A stretch of DNA of 9,443 nucleotides from Bacteroidales bacterium (lineage in GTDB: Bacteria; Bacteroidota; Bacteroidia; Bacteroidales; UBA932). Each line of letters starts with the position of its first letter. Positions within the stretch are counted from its first letter, which is position 1. Shown in pieces: positions 1 to 6,854 of the stretch. Made by a program: the position numbers and the translations under genes. The notes beneath the pieces were generated by a model, which was given only the letters and a program-made list of their open reading frames with translations, did no database searches and had not been told where the DNA came from. The stretch covers positions 1 to 9,443 of the forward strand of contig JAKSKC010000050.1 of the NCBI GenBank assembly GCA_024401945.1, given 5' to 3'.

Positions 1-1135
1 CAAAATCCGCAAGGTCGATCCAGTATTCCTTCCCGTCAGCGAGCAGCGCATTCCCAATATGGAGGTCGCCGTGGATGCAGGTATCCGCCCCCGGGACGGA
101 ATCAATGAACTGCCTTATCTTCTTTCTGCCTGCGTCATCAAGGTACCTGGAGGTCGAGATCCTGTCAAGGAAACGTTTCTCCACCGGCCGGAAGACCTTC
201 CTGTCGCAAGGGGTGGAGTGCAGTTTCAGACACATCCTGGCGAACTCCCTCGAATATTCCTCAAGCCTGACCGGCCCCTGTGAGATAGCGCGGGCGAAAG
301 ACCGTATGCCCGCGACCCTTTCGAATTCCACGCCCGTGCGCTTCCCGTCGGTGACCAGACGGTATGCCTCCGGGACAGGGATTCCCATCCCGGAAACGGA
401 CCTGGACACTTCGAGTTCCCTTTCGGGAATGTCCGGAGTGACGAAGTCCTCGTAGAGCTTCATCATCCTGTTCTTTGTCCTGTGGAAGTAGCTTACAGCG
501 GTGAAACCGTCCCCGCTGACTTCATAGTCGTCCATATCAACAAGCTCCGGCGCAGCCTTGCCGAACACGGAGTTTATCTTTTCAAGGAATTCCTCGTATG
601 GAGGAAGGCCCTTCAGTTCGCTCAGGGATGCTGCAAGGCCACGGTAATGCCACTCGTGGTCGGCTCTCCCGCCCGGAGCGTGGAAAAGCTCCCAGAGTTT
701 GTCCCCCCGGACTTCATAGTCCCTTGCGATCGCCCTCATATTTGAGAGCTTGTCGCCGATGGCGACGGTCTTTGCATCCATCGATGCATCCTTCAGGCGG
801 GATATTGCCTTCTGCTTCCTCTCCCTCCAGGTTTGGCTTTCCGGGCCGCCCGTGTCAATATTGTCCGATTCAGCCTCGACTATCCCGGCGATCCTGTCGC
901 CGAACTCCTTCCTTATGACGTCGATGGTCACGTCGGTATCCTCCACCGTATCGTGAAGCGCAGCCGCAGCGAGCAGCTCCGGATCGTTAGTCACGGTTGA
1001 GACTATCTCCATAGCCTCCAGTACATGAATTACGTACGGGAAGCCTTTTCCCCGCCTCTCGGTGTTGGCGTGCGCGTCCACCGCAAACTTTATCGCCTTG
1101 TCAACAAGTGACGTATCAAGATACCTGTTTGCCAT
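1..1135 (-). CDS. HD hydrolase (MESH1/SpoT-like) fused to APH-like kinase, 3' part missing
   Basis: Frame is open from ATG at 1135 to the left edge (378 codons, no stop), so the C-terminus is outside the window. Residues about 1-185 form an RSH-type HD hydrolase domain: H37, the H61-D62 pair, E65-D66 within HDTVEDT, and D128/N132 in GDKLSNMR. Order and spacing match the Mn-binding and catalytic residues of MESH1 and SpoT, which remove the 3' pyrophosphate of (p)ppGpp. Residues about 205-378 are an aminoglycoside-phosphotransferase-like kinase: probable ATP lysine in MKLY (K226), a following acidic helix, the catalytic loop HGDLHIGN (355-362, D357, N362), and the metal-binding WIDLAD (D374). 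This half recalls the TIGR02172 phosphotransferase group, from memory. It starts four bases after the RelA/SpoT synthetase gene, so it is probably co-transcribed and translationally coupled. Inference: it degrades the product of that synthetase, and the kinase modifies an unknown substrate. Both active sites look intact. Domain calls are firm; biological role is not known. Confidence 0.88.
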   Translation of the reverse strand, partial: MANRYLDTSLVDKAIKFAVDAHANTERRGKGFPYVIHVLEAMEIVSTVTNDPELLAAAALHDTVEDTDVTIDVIRKEFGDRIAGIVEAESDNIDTGGPESQTWRERKQKAISRLKDASMDAKTVAIGDKLSNMRAIARDYEVRGDKLWELFHAPGGRADHEWHYRGLAASLSELKGLPPYEEFLEKINSVFGKAAPELVDMDDYEVSGDGFTAVSYFHRTKNRMMKLYEDFVTPDIPERELEVSRSVSGMGIPVPEAYRLVTDGKRTGVEFERVAGIRSFARAISQGPVRLEEYSREFARMCLKLHSTPCDRKVFRPVEKRFLDRISTSRYLDDAGRKKIRQFIDSVPGADTCIHGDLHIGNALLADGKEYWIDLADF

Positions 1136-1139
1136 AATT

Positions 1140-2240
1140 TCAGATATCCTTTTCCGAAGTGATGAAACTTGCCTGCTCGAACACCGACTTCGCCCTCTCC
1201 GCGTTGTACGGGGACTCCCCTGTCAGCATGTCGAACATTTCCCTGAGTCCGTCCACACCGCCTCCTGTCTTCAGGATGTGCACGATGCAGAGGTCCTGTA
1301 TCGCTATAGTGGATGAGATGATATCGATGTCAGTGTTGCCGATCTGGTAAACAGCCAGATGATAGGCATCGTTGCTGTTGTCCTCTATGAACTTCTCGAC
1401 GCCGGCCAGTGTCTCTATGCCGAACGACTTGAGCAGCTTGACATAGGGCAGGGCGGATGATTCGTGCACTTCCGCCTGGTTTATCGCCGCGATCCTGTCC
1501 ACCAGCTTTGCGAACGGATTCAGCTGCAGGTAGCTCTTGAAGGTCTCGCCGTCCAGGGGAACATCCTCGAACTGACCGCTGGCCACCAGTTTCCGGACCT
1601 GACGCCAGTAATTGTTTATGTTATTCCTTATCAGGCTGAACTGCTCGTCCACCAGCTCCAGCATTCCGGCAAGCCTGTTCAGGCTGCGGATATACTCCCT
1701 CGGCACCTCCACTCCGGACTTGTAGCCGGTATCGTGGTCCAGGGTGGCCCAGACGTGCTGGAGGGCTGTCCTCATCTGAACCTCGAAACGGAACTCGTTT
1801 ATCTGCGGATACTTCGGATTGCTGTACAGGCTGACCGGTATCCTGCAGATGTAATGCAGTGAATTGTAACCGAAGGAATTCAGTTCGTGCTTCCTGCGCT
1901 TGTCCACGCTGTTTTTCCAGTCCACCTCGAAAAGCTTGTCGATTATGGCTGAAATCTTGTCGACCTCCTCTACGTAGAAAGTAATTATGCGGGCGCCTAC
2001 GATATCTGTTACATCCTTGATATCAGCATACTTGTAGCCTTTCAGCTCAAGTTTGCCGGCAAGGCTTTTCTCAGTCTTTATCCTCGTTTCGACCGCAGTT
2101 ACATAAACTCCGCTGGTCTTTATCGCCCTGTTGATTTCCGTATTGACGATATTCTCGATGATCTCGAAGACCGGCGTCTCGTTTCTGTACTCCTCAAGAA
2201 TGGAGCTGCAATGCTGGTCGAGACCGTAGTTGTTAACCAT
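1140..2240 (-). CDS. Stand-alone RelA/SpoT-domain pyrophosphokinase (small alarmone synthetase or toxSAS-like)
   Basis: The 366-residue cytosolic protein carries one RelA/SpoT synthetase domain at about residues 25-215 and no HD, TGS or ACT domain. Visible signatures are R53/K55/S59/K63 with the ATP-binding RxKxxxSxxxK spacing, D79 in DIVGARI (Mg ligand), the G-loop FGYNSLHY with Y125, and FEVQMRT with E154, followed by HVWATLDHD as in small synthetases such as RelQ. The family transfers pyrophosphate from ATP to the 3' OH of GDP/GTP, to adenine nucleotides, or, in toxSAS members, to the CCA end of tRNA. Which acceptor is used cannot be read from the sequence. Residues about 220-366 form a probably helical extension that I do not recognise and that makes the protein longer than typical RelQ/RelP enzymes. 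The gene is first in an operon with the HD-kinase fusion, whose ATG is four bases downstream. The ATG at 2240 follows a TAnnTTTG promoter box closely; AGGAT lies too near to be a good ribosome-binding site. Confidence 0.9.
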   Translation of the reverse strand: MVNNYGLDQHCSSILEEYRNETPVFEIIENIVNTEINRAIKTSGVYVTAVETRIKTEKSLAGKLELKGYKYADIKDVTDIVGARIITFYVEEVDKISAIIDKLFEVDWKNSVDKRRKHELNSFGYNSLHYICRIPVSLYSNPKYPQINEFRFEVQMRTALQHVWATLDHDTGYKSGVEVPREYIRSLNRLAGMLELVDEQFSLIRNNINNYWRQVRKLVASGQFEDVPLDGETFKSYLQLNPFAKLVDRIAAINQAEVHESSALPYVKLLKSFGIETLAGVEKFIEDNSNDAYHLAVYQIGNTDIDIISSTIAIQDLCIVHILKTGGGVDGLREMFDMLTGESPYNAERAKSVFEQASFITSEKDI

Positions 2241-2253
2241 ATCCTAGAATAAC

Positions 2254-2277
2254 ACGTAATACGCAAAAATACGTAAT
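2254..2277. promoter_or_regulatory. Possible operator: repeated ACGTAAT / TACG words
   Basis: ACGTAAT occurs twice in direct orientation (2254-2260 and 2271-2277, 17 bases apart). Between and around them lie the inverted pair CGTA-A-TACG (2255-2263) and the palindrome TACGTA (2270-2275). The cluster covers the -7 box and probable start site of the minus-strand promoter and the expected -33 region of the plus-strand promoter. Such a position would suit a repressor acting on both, but these are short words in AT-rich DNA and may be chance. Confidence 0.25.
2264..2271 (-). promoter_or_regulatory. Putative -7 promoter box for the synthetase/HD-kinase operon
   Basis: On the minus strand these bases read TATTTTTG, an exact match to the Bacteroidota -7 consensus TAnnTTTG. 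The box ends 23 bases before the ATG at 2240, which would leave a very short leader. No convincing TTTG -33 element sits about 19 bases upstream, so the promoter may be weak or need an activator. Confidence 0.5.
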
Positions 2278-2283
2278 TTTTCT

Positions 2284-2291
2284 TACTTTTG
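2284..2291 (+). promoter_or_regulatory. Putative -7 promoter box for the rhamnosidase-trmO operon
   Basis: The bases read TACTTTTG, an exact TAnnTTTG match, and end 28 bases before the ATG at 2320. As with the opposing promoter, no clear -33 TTTG is present at the expected distance (about 2261-2265). The two -7 boxes are only 12 bases apart, so the divergent promoters overlap physically. Confidence 0.55.
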
Positions 2292-2319
2292 TGACTGTCG
2301 CAAACAAAAAGAACAGGTA

Positions 2320-4038
2320 ATGGGCAATTATTTTCACAGAACATTGATTGTCGCCTCACTGGCGGCAATATGCATCAGTGCCGGGGCACGGGAAATCAGC
2401 AGGGAGTTCATAACCCCGAAGGCCGTGATGCTGGAGGAAGGCTGCGAACACAGCGGTGAACTGCTGGTCGCCAAAAGCAGGCAGGCGTCCCTGGGAAGTG
2501 CCGGAATGTGCGCGATGAGCACGAAGAACGGTGCGAAGGCCAGCATACTGCTGGATTTCGGGCAGGAGCTCCAGGGCGGGCTTGAACTTGTGCTGGGCTC
2601 TTCGAAGCCGTACAGGCCGGCAAGGATGCACATCTGCCTCGGGGAATCGGTGGCGGAGGCTCTCAGCAGCGTGGACGAAGCTGGAGGAACGGCCACCAAC
2701 GACCATGCAATGAGGGATTTCGAGATAACGGTGCCGAGAGACGGCAGCATACGGGTCGGAAACAGCGGATTCAGATTCGCAAGGATAGACCTGGTGGAGC
2801 CGGGCCAGACAGTATTCGTGCAGAACGTCAGCGCCATAAGCGAGATGAGGGATCTTCCGCGCAGGGGAAGTTTCCGTTGCAGCGACCCTCTGCTGAACAA
2901 GATATGGGAAACCGGAGTGAGGACGGTGCAGCTCTGCATGCAGGACTATCTCTGGGACGGCATCAAGAGGGACAGGCTGATATGGGTCGGGGACATGTAC
3001 CCGGAAGTGGCTACCATCTATTCGGTATTCGGGGATGACCCTATCATCAGGGAGAGCCTGGATGTGGTGGAGAAGCAGTTCCCTCTCCCTAACTGGATAA
3101 ATGGAATGCCTGCTTATTCACTGTGGTACATCATATTACAGGATCAGATCTACAGGCATACTGGAGATTACGAATACCTCAGCGGAAAGCTTCCTTACAT
3201 AAAGGGAGTCATAGCGAAACTTGATGAATCCTTCAACGCTGACGGAGAACTCTGCCTGCCGTCAGAGTTTCTGGACTGGCCTTCATCCGACAATAGGAAG
3301 GCTGTCCACAGCGGCACGGTGGCGCTGGCCCTGAAGGCGGCGCAGACAGCGGGCGAACTCGCATCAGCCTGCGGGGACGGAAGCATCGGGGGCCAGGTGG
3401 CCGGGATAGTCTCCAGGCTGGAGGACCTGCTGGCCGGTGACGGGGGCCAGACCTTCGGAAACAAGCAGGCTGCGGCCATGCTGGGGCTTTTCGCGGACAA
3501 GACCGACAGGGAGATCTGCGGAGTGATCGAGAAGGACGGAGTTAAAGGCTTCAGCACCTTCTACGGATATTATATGCTCGAGGCGATGGCCCAGTACGGC
3601 AACCAGCACACGCTCAAGGCAATCGAATTCATAAGGAAATTCTGGGGCGGGATGCTGGAACTCGGGGCGACAAGCTTCTGGGAGGATTTCAACATCGAAT
3701 GGATGAACAATGCGGGACGCATAGACGAACTTCCGGTTCCCGGAAAGGTCGACGTCCACGGAGCATACGGCAACTACTGCTACAAGGGTTACCGTCACAG
3801 CCTCTGTCACGGCTGGGCATCCGGTCCTACGGCCTGGATGAGCAGCCACATCCTGGGTGTCGAGATCATCAATCCCCATATGGTTGTGCTCGATCCGAAC
3901 CTCGGGGACCTCGAATGGGCCGAGGGAAGTGTTCCTCTGCCCGAAGGGGCCGTCGAAGTCAAGCTCACAAGGAAGAATGACGGTTCATTCAGCATCCTCT
4001 ACGATGCTCCGGAAGACGTAACAGTTATGTTAAAATAG
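2320..4038 (+). CDS. Secreted GH78-type alpha-L-rhamnosidase, first of a tandem pair
   Basis: This 572-residue glycosidase should hydrolyse terminal alpha-L-rhamnose from glycans in the periplasm or outside the cell. Residues 1-23 look like a Sec signal peptide ending near SAGA, with no good lipobox. A beta-sandwich region (about 30-180) precedes an (alpha/alpha)6 barrel (about 185-515) and a short C-terminal beta domain (about 522-572). The family signature is DGIKRDRLIWVGD at 213-225, aligning with the GH78 DxxxREx(6)D motif: D213 and D225 are kept but the usual general-acid Glu is Asp (D218). The likely general base is E455 in TSFWEDFN, and H497 lies in SLCHGWASG. I recall the DGIKRDR form in other Bacteroidota GH78 relatives, so it is probably a subgroup trait rather than a loss of function. 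The next rhamnosidase starts six bases after the stop, so they share a transcript. Exact substrate is unknown, and no SusC/SusD genes are in view. Confidence 0.87.
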   Translation: MGNYFHRTLIVASLAAICISAGAREISREFITPKAVMLEEGCEHSGELLVAKSRQASLGSAGMCAMSTKNGAKASILLDFGQELQGGLELVLGSSKPYRPARMHICLGESVAEALSSVDEAGGTATNDHAMRDFEITVPRDGSIRVGNSGFRFARIDLVEPGQTVFVQNVSAISEMRDLPRRGSFRCSDPLLNKIWETGVRTVQLCMQDYLWDGIKRDRLIWVGDMYPEVATIYSVFGDDPIIRESLDVVEKQFPLPNWINGMPAYSLWYIILQDQIYRHTGDYEYLSGKLPYIKGVIAKLDESFNADGELCLPSEFLDWPSSDNRKAVHSGTVALALKAAQTAGELASACGDGSIGGQVAGIVSRLEDLLAGDGGQTFGNKQAAAMLGLFADKTDREICGVIEKDGVKGFSTFYGYYMLEAMAQYGNQHTLKAIEFIRKFWGGMLELGATSFWEDFNIEWMNNAGRIDELPVPGKVDVHGAYGNYCYKGYRHSLCHGWASGPTAWMSSHILGVEIINPHMVVLDPNLGDLEWAEGSVPLPEGAVEVKLTRKNDGSFSILYDAPEDVTVMLK

Positions 4039-4044
4039 TACAAT

Positions 4045-6201
4045 ATGAGAAAGTTAATGATTTCAGCATTGGCAGTGCTCGCATTTGCCGCCACAGCCTT
4101 CGGACAGGCCAGGTGGATAACCGTTGACGAGCCTGCCGGGGTCAACAGCTGGATATGTTTCAGCAAATCGGTCCATCTGGACAACGTCCCTTCAAGCGTT
4201 CAGGCAAGGATCGCCGTGGACAGCAAGTACTGGCTCAGGATCAACGGCGAGGAAGTCATCTTCGAGGGCGGACTCAAGAGAGGACCGAACCCGTCGGACA
4301 CATATTGCGACCTCGTTGAACTCGCCCCGTTCCTGCACAGCGGCGACAACAACATAGAACTGCTCCTGTGGTATTTCGGCAAGAGCGGATTCTCGCACAA
4401 CAGCAGCGGCAAGGCGGGCCTCTTCTTCGATGCGCCGGCCATAGGACTGAAATCGGACAGCAGCTGGCTCAGCGGCATCAACCGCGCATACGGCACCACA
4501 TCCAACCCCGCTCCGAACTACCGTCTTCCGGAATCCAACATCCGCTATGACGCACGCTTCGAGACAGTATTCCTCAGACCTTCAGTGGAAGTCTGCGAAG
4601 AGGGCGGACAGCCTTGGGGCAAGCTCGTGGAGCGTCCTATCCCGCAGTTCAGGAACTTCGGGGTCAAGGATGTCGAATACACTGTCGACGGGGACAGGAT
4701 CGTGGCCAGGCTCCCTTATAACATGCAGTTCACACCGGTCATCGAGCTCAATTCCAAATACGCCGGGGAACTCATAGACATCAAGACCAACCACAGTTTC
4801 GCCGGAGCCACCTGGAACGTGCGCGCCGAGTACGTGACAAAGGCCGGTGAACAGAGCTACGAGAGCCTCGGATGGATGAACGGCGAGGAACTGTGGCTCA
4901 CCGTGCCGAAAGGCGTGGAGATCAAGCGAGTGGCCTACCGTGAATCCGGCTACGACACGGAATACGCAGGAAGCTTCAACTTCGACGACGAGTTCTTCAA
5001 CAGATTCTGGCAGAAGGGAGTCAACACCCTCTACATCAATATGAGGGACAATTTCTTCGACTGTCCGGACAGGGAAAGGGCCCAGTGGTGGGGAGACGTC
5101 GTGGTTCTCAGCGGCGAATGCTTCTACACACTTTCCCCGAGCGTGGACAAGCTCATCGCGAAGGCCATCCGCGAACTCTGTGACTGGAAGACCGGGGAGG
5201 GAGTGCTCCACAGCCCGGTGCCTACGGGAATCGGGATAAGCGAACTTCCGGGACAGATGCTCGCTGCGATCAGCCTGTACGGCTTCTGGAACTACTATAT
5301 GAACACCGGGGACCGGGAGGTCCTTGAATACGCCTACCCTTCCGTCAAAGGTTATCTGAAGCTTTGGAAGCAGGACAGCAACGGTCTCACCGAATACCGC
5401 AAGGGCGGCTGGAACTGGGGCGACTGGGGTGATGAGAAGGATATGAGGCTCATATATGCGGGCTGGCATTCTCTGGCGCTGCAAAGCGCAGAGAAGATGG
5501 CCCGGGAACTGGGCCATCCGGCCGAGGCGAAGGAATTCGCCGCGGCGGCAGCCCGCCTCAAGAAGGGATTCAACCTCAGGTGGAAGGACGGCGCATACAG
5601 GTCGGACGACTACAAAGGCAGGACTGACGACAGGGTCCAGGCCCTGGCAGTGCTGGCCGGCATAGCCGGAAAGGACAAGTATCCGCAGATATTCAACACC
5701 CTCAGGAAGGAGGAGCACGCAAGCCCGTATTTCGAGAAATACGTGATGGAGGCGCTTTTCCGTATGGGATACGGTGAGTACGCCCTGGAGCGGGACAAGA
5801 AGAGATTCTCCGATATGGTCAACAACACGCAGTACAGCACCCTCTTCGAGGGATGGGACATCGGTAACGCCAAATTCGGAGGCGGAACCACCAACCACGC
5901 CTGGTCCGGCGGCACGATCACCGTCATCGGGGCCGAGCTGTGCGGCATCCGTCCTACGGCTCCGGGCTGGACCGAGTTCACAATGGCCCCGGCGGCATCC
6001 ACAAGCGCGCATTCATACAGCATAAGCATACCGACCGTCAAGGGTGACGTCAAATCAAGCTGGCAGGTGGACGGCAGGAAAGCGGTATGGACGATCACGG
6101 TTCCGGAGGGAACCAGGGCGAAAGTAACCGCACCGGGACAGAGCGGCTTCAGGACATACTCCCCTGGCACATACACAATCAACTGCAAGGTAGCTGAATG
6201 A
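4045..6201 (+). CDS. Secreted GH78 alpha-L-rhamnosidase, second of the pair
   Basis: The 718-residue protein has a clear Sec signal peptide (residues 1 to about 20, ending AFG before Q21) and no lipobox, so it is probably periplasmic. Residues about 22-130 resemble the carbohydrate-binding-like N-terminal domain of bacterial rhamnosidases (YWLRINGEE, then an LLLWYFG strand). A further beta domain extends to about 305, the (alpha/alpha)6 catalytic barrel covers about 310-635, and a C-terminal beta-sandwich ends with KVTAPGQSGF and similar strands. The motif DCPDRERAQWWGD (339-351) gives the canonical D339, general acid E344 and D351; the likely general base is E602 in TLFEGWD, with H618 in TNHAWSGG. 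Unlike its upstream neighbour it has the standard GH78 active site. Differing length and motif suggest the pair act on different rhamnosides or in sequence on one glycan rather than being a recent duplication. No Shine-Dalgarno sequence is seen; translation may rely on coupling. Its stop overlaps the start of trmO. Confidence 0.9.
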   Translation: MRKLMISALAVLAFAATAFGQARWITVDEPAGVNSWICFSKSVHLDNVPSSVQARIAVDSKYWLRINGEEVIFEGGLKRGPNPSDTYCDLVELAPFLHSGDNNIELLLWYFGKSGFSHNSSGKAGLFFDAPAIGLKSDSSWLSGINRAYGTTSNPAPNYRLPESNIRYDARFETVFLRPSVEVCEEGGQPWGKLVERPIPQFRNFGVKDVEYTVDGDRIVARLPYNMQFTPVIELNSKYAGELIDIKTNHSFAGATWNVRAEYVTKAGEQSYESLGWMNGEELWLTVPKGVEIKRVAYRESGYDTEYAGSFNFDDEFFNRFWQKGVNTLYINMRDNFFDCPDRERAQWWGDVVVLSGECFYTLSPSVDKLIAKAIRELCDWKTGEGVLHSPVPTGIGISELPGQMLAAISLYGFWNYYMNTGDREVLEYAYPSVKGYLKLWKQDSNGLTEYRKGGWNWGDWGDEKDMRLIYAGWHSLALQSAEKMARELGHPAEAKEFAAAAARLKKGFNLRWKDGAYRSDDYKGRTDDRVQALAVLAGIAGKDKYPQIFNTLRKEEHASPYFEKYVMEALFRMGYGEYALERDKKRFSDMVNNTQYSTLFEGWDIGNAKFGGGTTNHAWSGGTITVIGAELCGIRPTAPGWTEFTMAPAASTSAHSYSISIPTVKGDVKSSWQVDGRKAVWTITVPEGTRAKVTAPGQSGFRTYSPGTYTINCKVAE

Positions 6202-6854
6202 ACATCGAACCGATAGCATTCTTCCATTCTCCGCTGACGGAGAAGTTCGGGCTTCCGAGACAGGCGGGCCTGGCCCCTTCCCTGAAGGGGGAGGTCCGTC
6301 TGGTCAGGGAATTCGCAAGGGAGGAGGCTCTGCGCGGGCTGGACGGCTTCACCCACCTCTGGCTGATCTGGGGATTCGACCGGAACCGGAGCGAGGTTGC
6401 GCTTACGGTACGTCCTCCCAGGCTCGGGGGTAACACCAGGATGGGGGTTTTCGCGACACGCTCCCCTTTCAGGCCCAACGGGATGGGACTCTCGGCAGTA
6501 AGGATATGCTCGGTCAACGCGGCGGAAGGGAAGATAACCGTCGAAGGGGCCGACCTTGCCGACGGCACGCCGGTATACGACATAAAACCCTATGTCCCCT
6601 ACGCCGACAGCATCCCGGATGCAAACGGAGGATTCACCGACAGCATCGGATGGAAGAAACTGGAAGTCTGCATTCCGGATGGGATCCGGAATGAAATGGG
6701 AGAAGATGCCGGAGCGCTCATAGAAGTGCTCGAACTGGACCCGAGACCGCAGTATCAGGAGGACCCGGATAAAGTTTACGGCCTGACTTTCGCAGGCCGT
6801 AATATAAGGTTCAGGGTTTCTGAAGGCAAACTGACAGTCCTCAGCTGCGGATAG
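6198..6854 (+). CDS. trmO: tRNA (adenine(37)-N6)-methyltransferase TrmO (TsaA/YaeB family)
   Basis: TrmO uses S-adenosylmethionine to N6-methylate t6A37 in the anticodon loop of tRNA-Thr (giving m6t6A), tuning decoding. The 218-residue protein is near the length of the E. coli enzyme. Family hallmarks run throughout: FGLPRQAGL (17-25), LRGLDGFTHLWLIWGF (45-60), RPPRLGGNTRMGVFATRSPF (72-91) followed by RPNGMGLS, DLADGTPVYDIKPYVPYAD (119-137), and the C-terminal DPRPQYQ...YGL segment (181-196). The ATG at 6198 overlaps the rhamnosidase stop in an ATGA arrangement, implying translational coupling to a functionally unrelated glycosidase operon. No closer alternative start gives the conserved IxPIAFFHSP beginning. 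Its last 14 bases overlap the 3' end of lpdA on the opposite strand, and a 10-bp perfect hairpin lies within its final codons. Confidence 0.95.
   Translation: MNIEPIAFFHSPLTEKFGLPRQAGLAPSLKGEVRLVREFAREEALRGLDGFTHLWLIWGFDRNRSEVALTVRPPRLGGNTRMGVFATRSPFRPNGMGLSAVRICSVNAAEGKITVEGADLADGTPVYDIKPYVPYADSIPDANGGFTDSIGWKKLEVCIPDGIRNEMGEDAGALIEVLELDPRPQYQEDPDKVYGLTFAGRNIRFRVSEGKLTVLSCG
6776..6802 (-). terminator. Hairpin, probable terminator of the gcvPB-lpdA transcript, inside trmO
   Basis: A perfect 10-bp inverted repeat (TTACGGCCTG / CAGGCCGTAA) encloses a 7-base loop. Read on the minus strand, the loop is CGAAAGT, containing a C-GAAA-G tetraloop, which makes that strand's RNA hairpin the more stable one. 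It starts 38 bases after the lpdA stop and is followed by only a weak T-rich stretch (ACTTTATC), so termination may be partial. The same bases encode trmO residues about 193-202. Confidence 0.5.

Noticed and set aside
59..956. Several plus-strand open frames over the HD-kinase gene
   Set aside because: The minus strand encodes a continuous protein with intact HD and kinase motifs over the whole span; the plus-strand frames are short, overlapping and featureless.
1464..1862. Plus-strand open frame (132 codons) opposite the synthetase
   Set aside because: It mirrors the catalytic domain of the synthetase and has no promoter or recognisable motif.
1..2240. Idea that the kinase half makes this an aminoglycoside-resistance gene
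   Set aside because: The APH fold is shared by many kinases with other substrates; fusion to an HD domain and pairing with a synthetase argue for a different role, and nothing in the sequence points to antibiotic specificity.
2320..4038. Upstream rhamnosidase as a lipoprotein via C18
   Set aside because: The residues before C18 (L-A-A-I) do not fit a lipobox, which needs a small residue just before the cysteine; a SAGA-type signal peptidase I site fits better.
4582..6012. Long minus-strand open frame (476 codons) opposite the second rhamnosidase
   Set aside because: It is antisense to a gene with a complete GH78 domain, shows no recognisable motif, and is rich in Arg, Val, His and Pro as expected for a mirror frame of GC-rich coding DNA.
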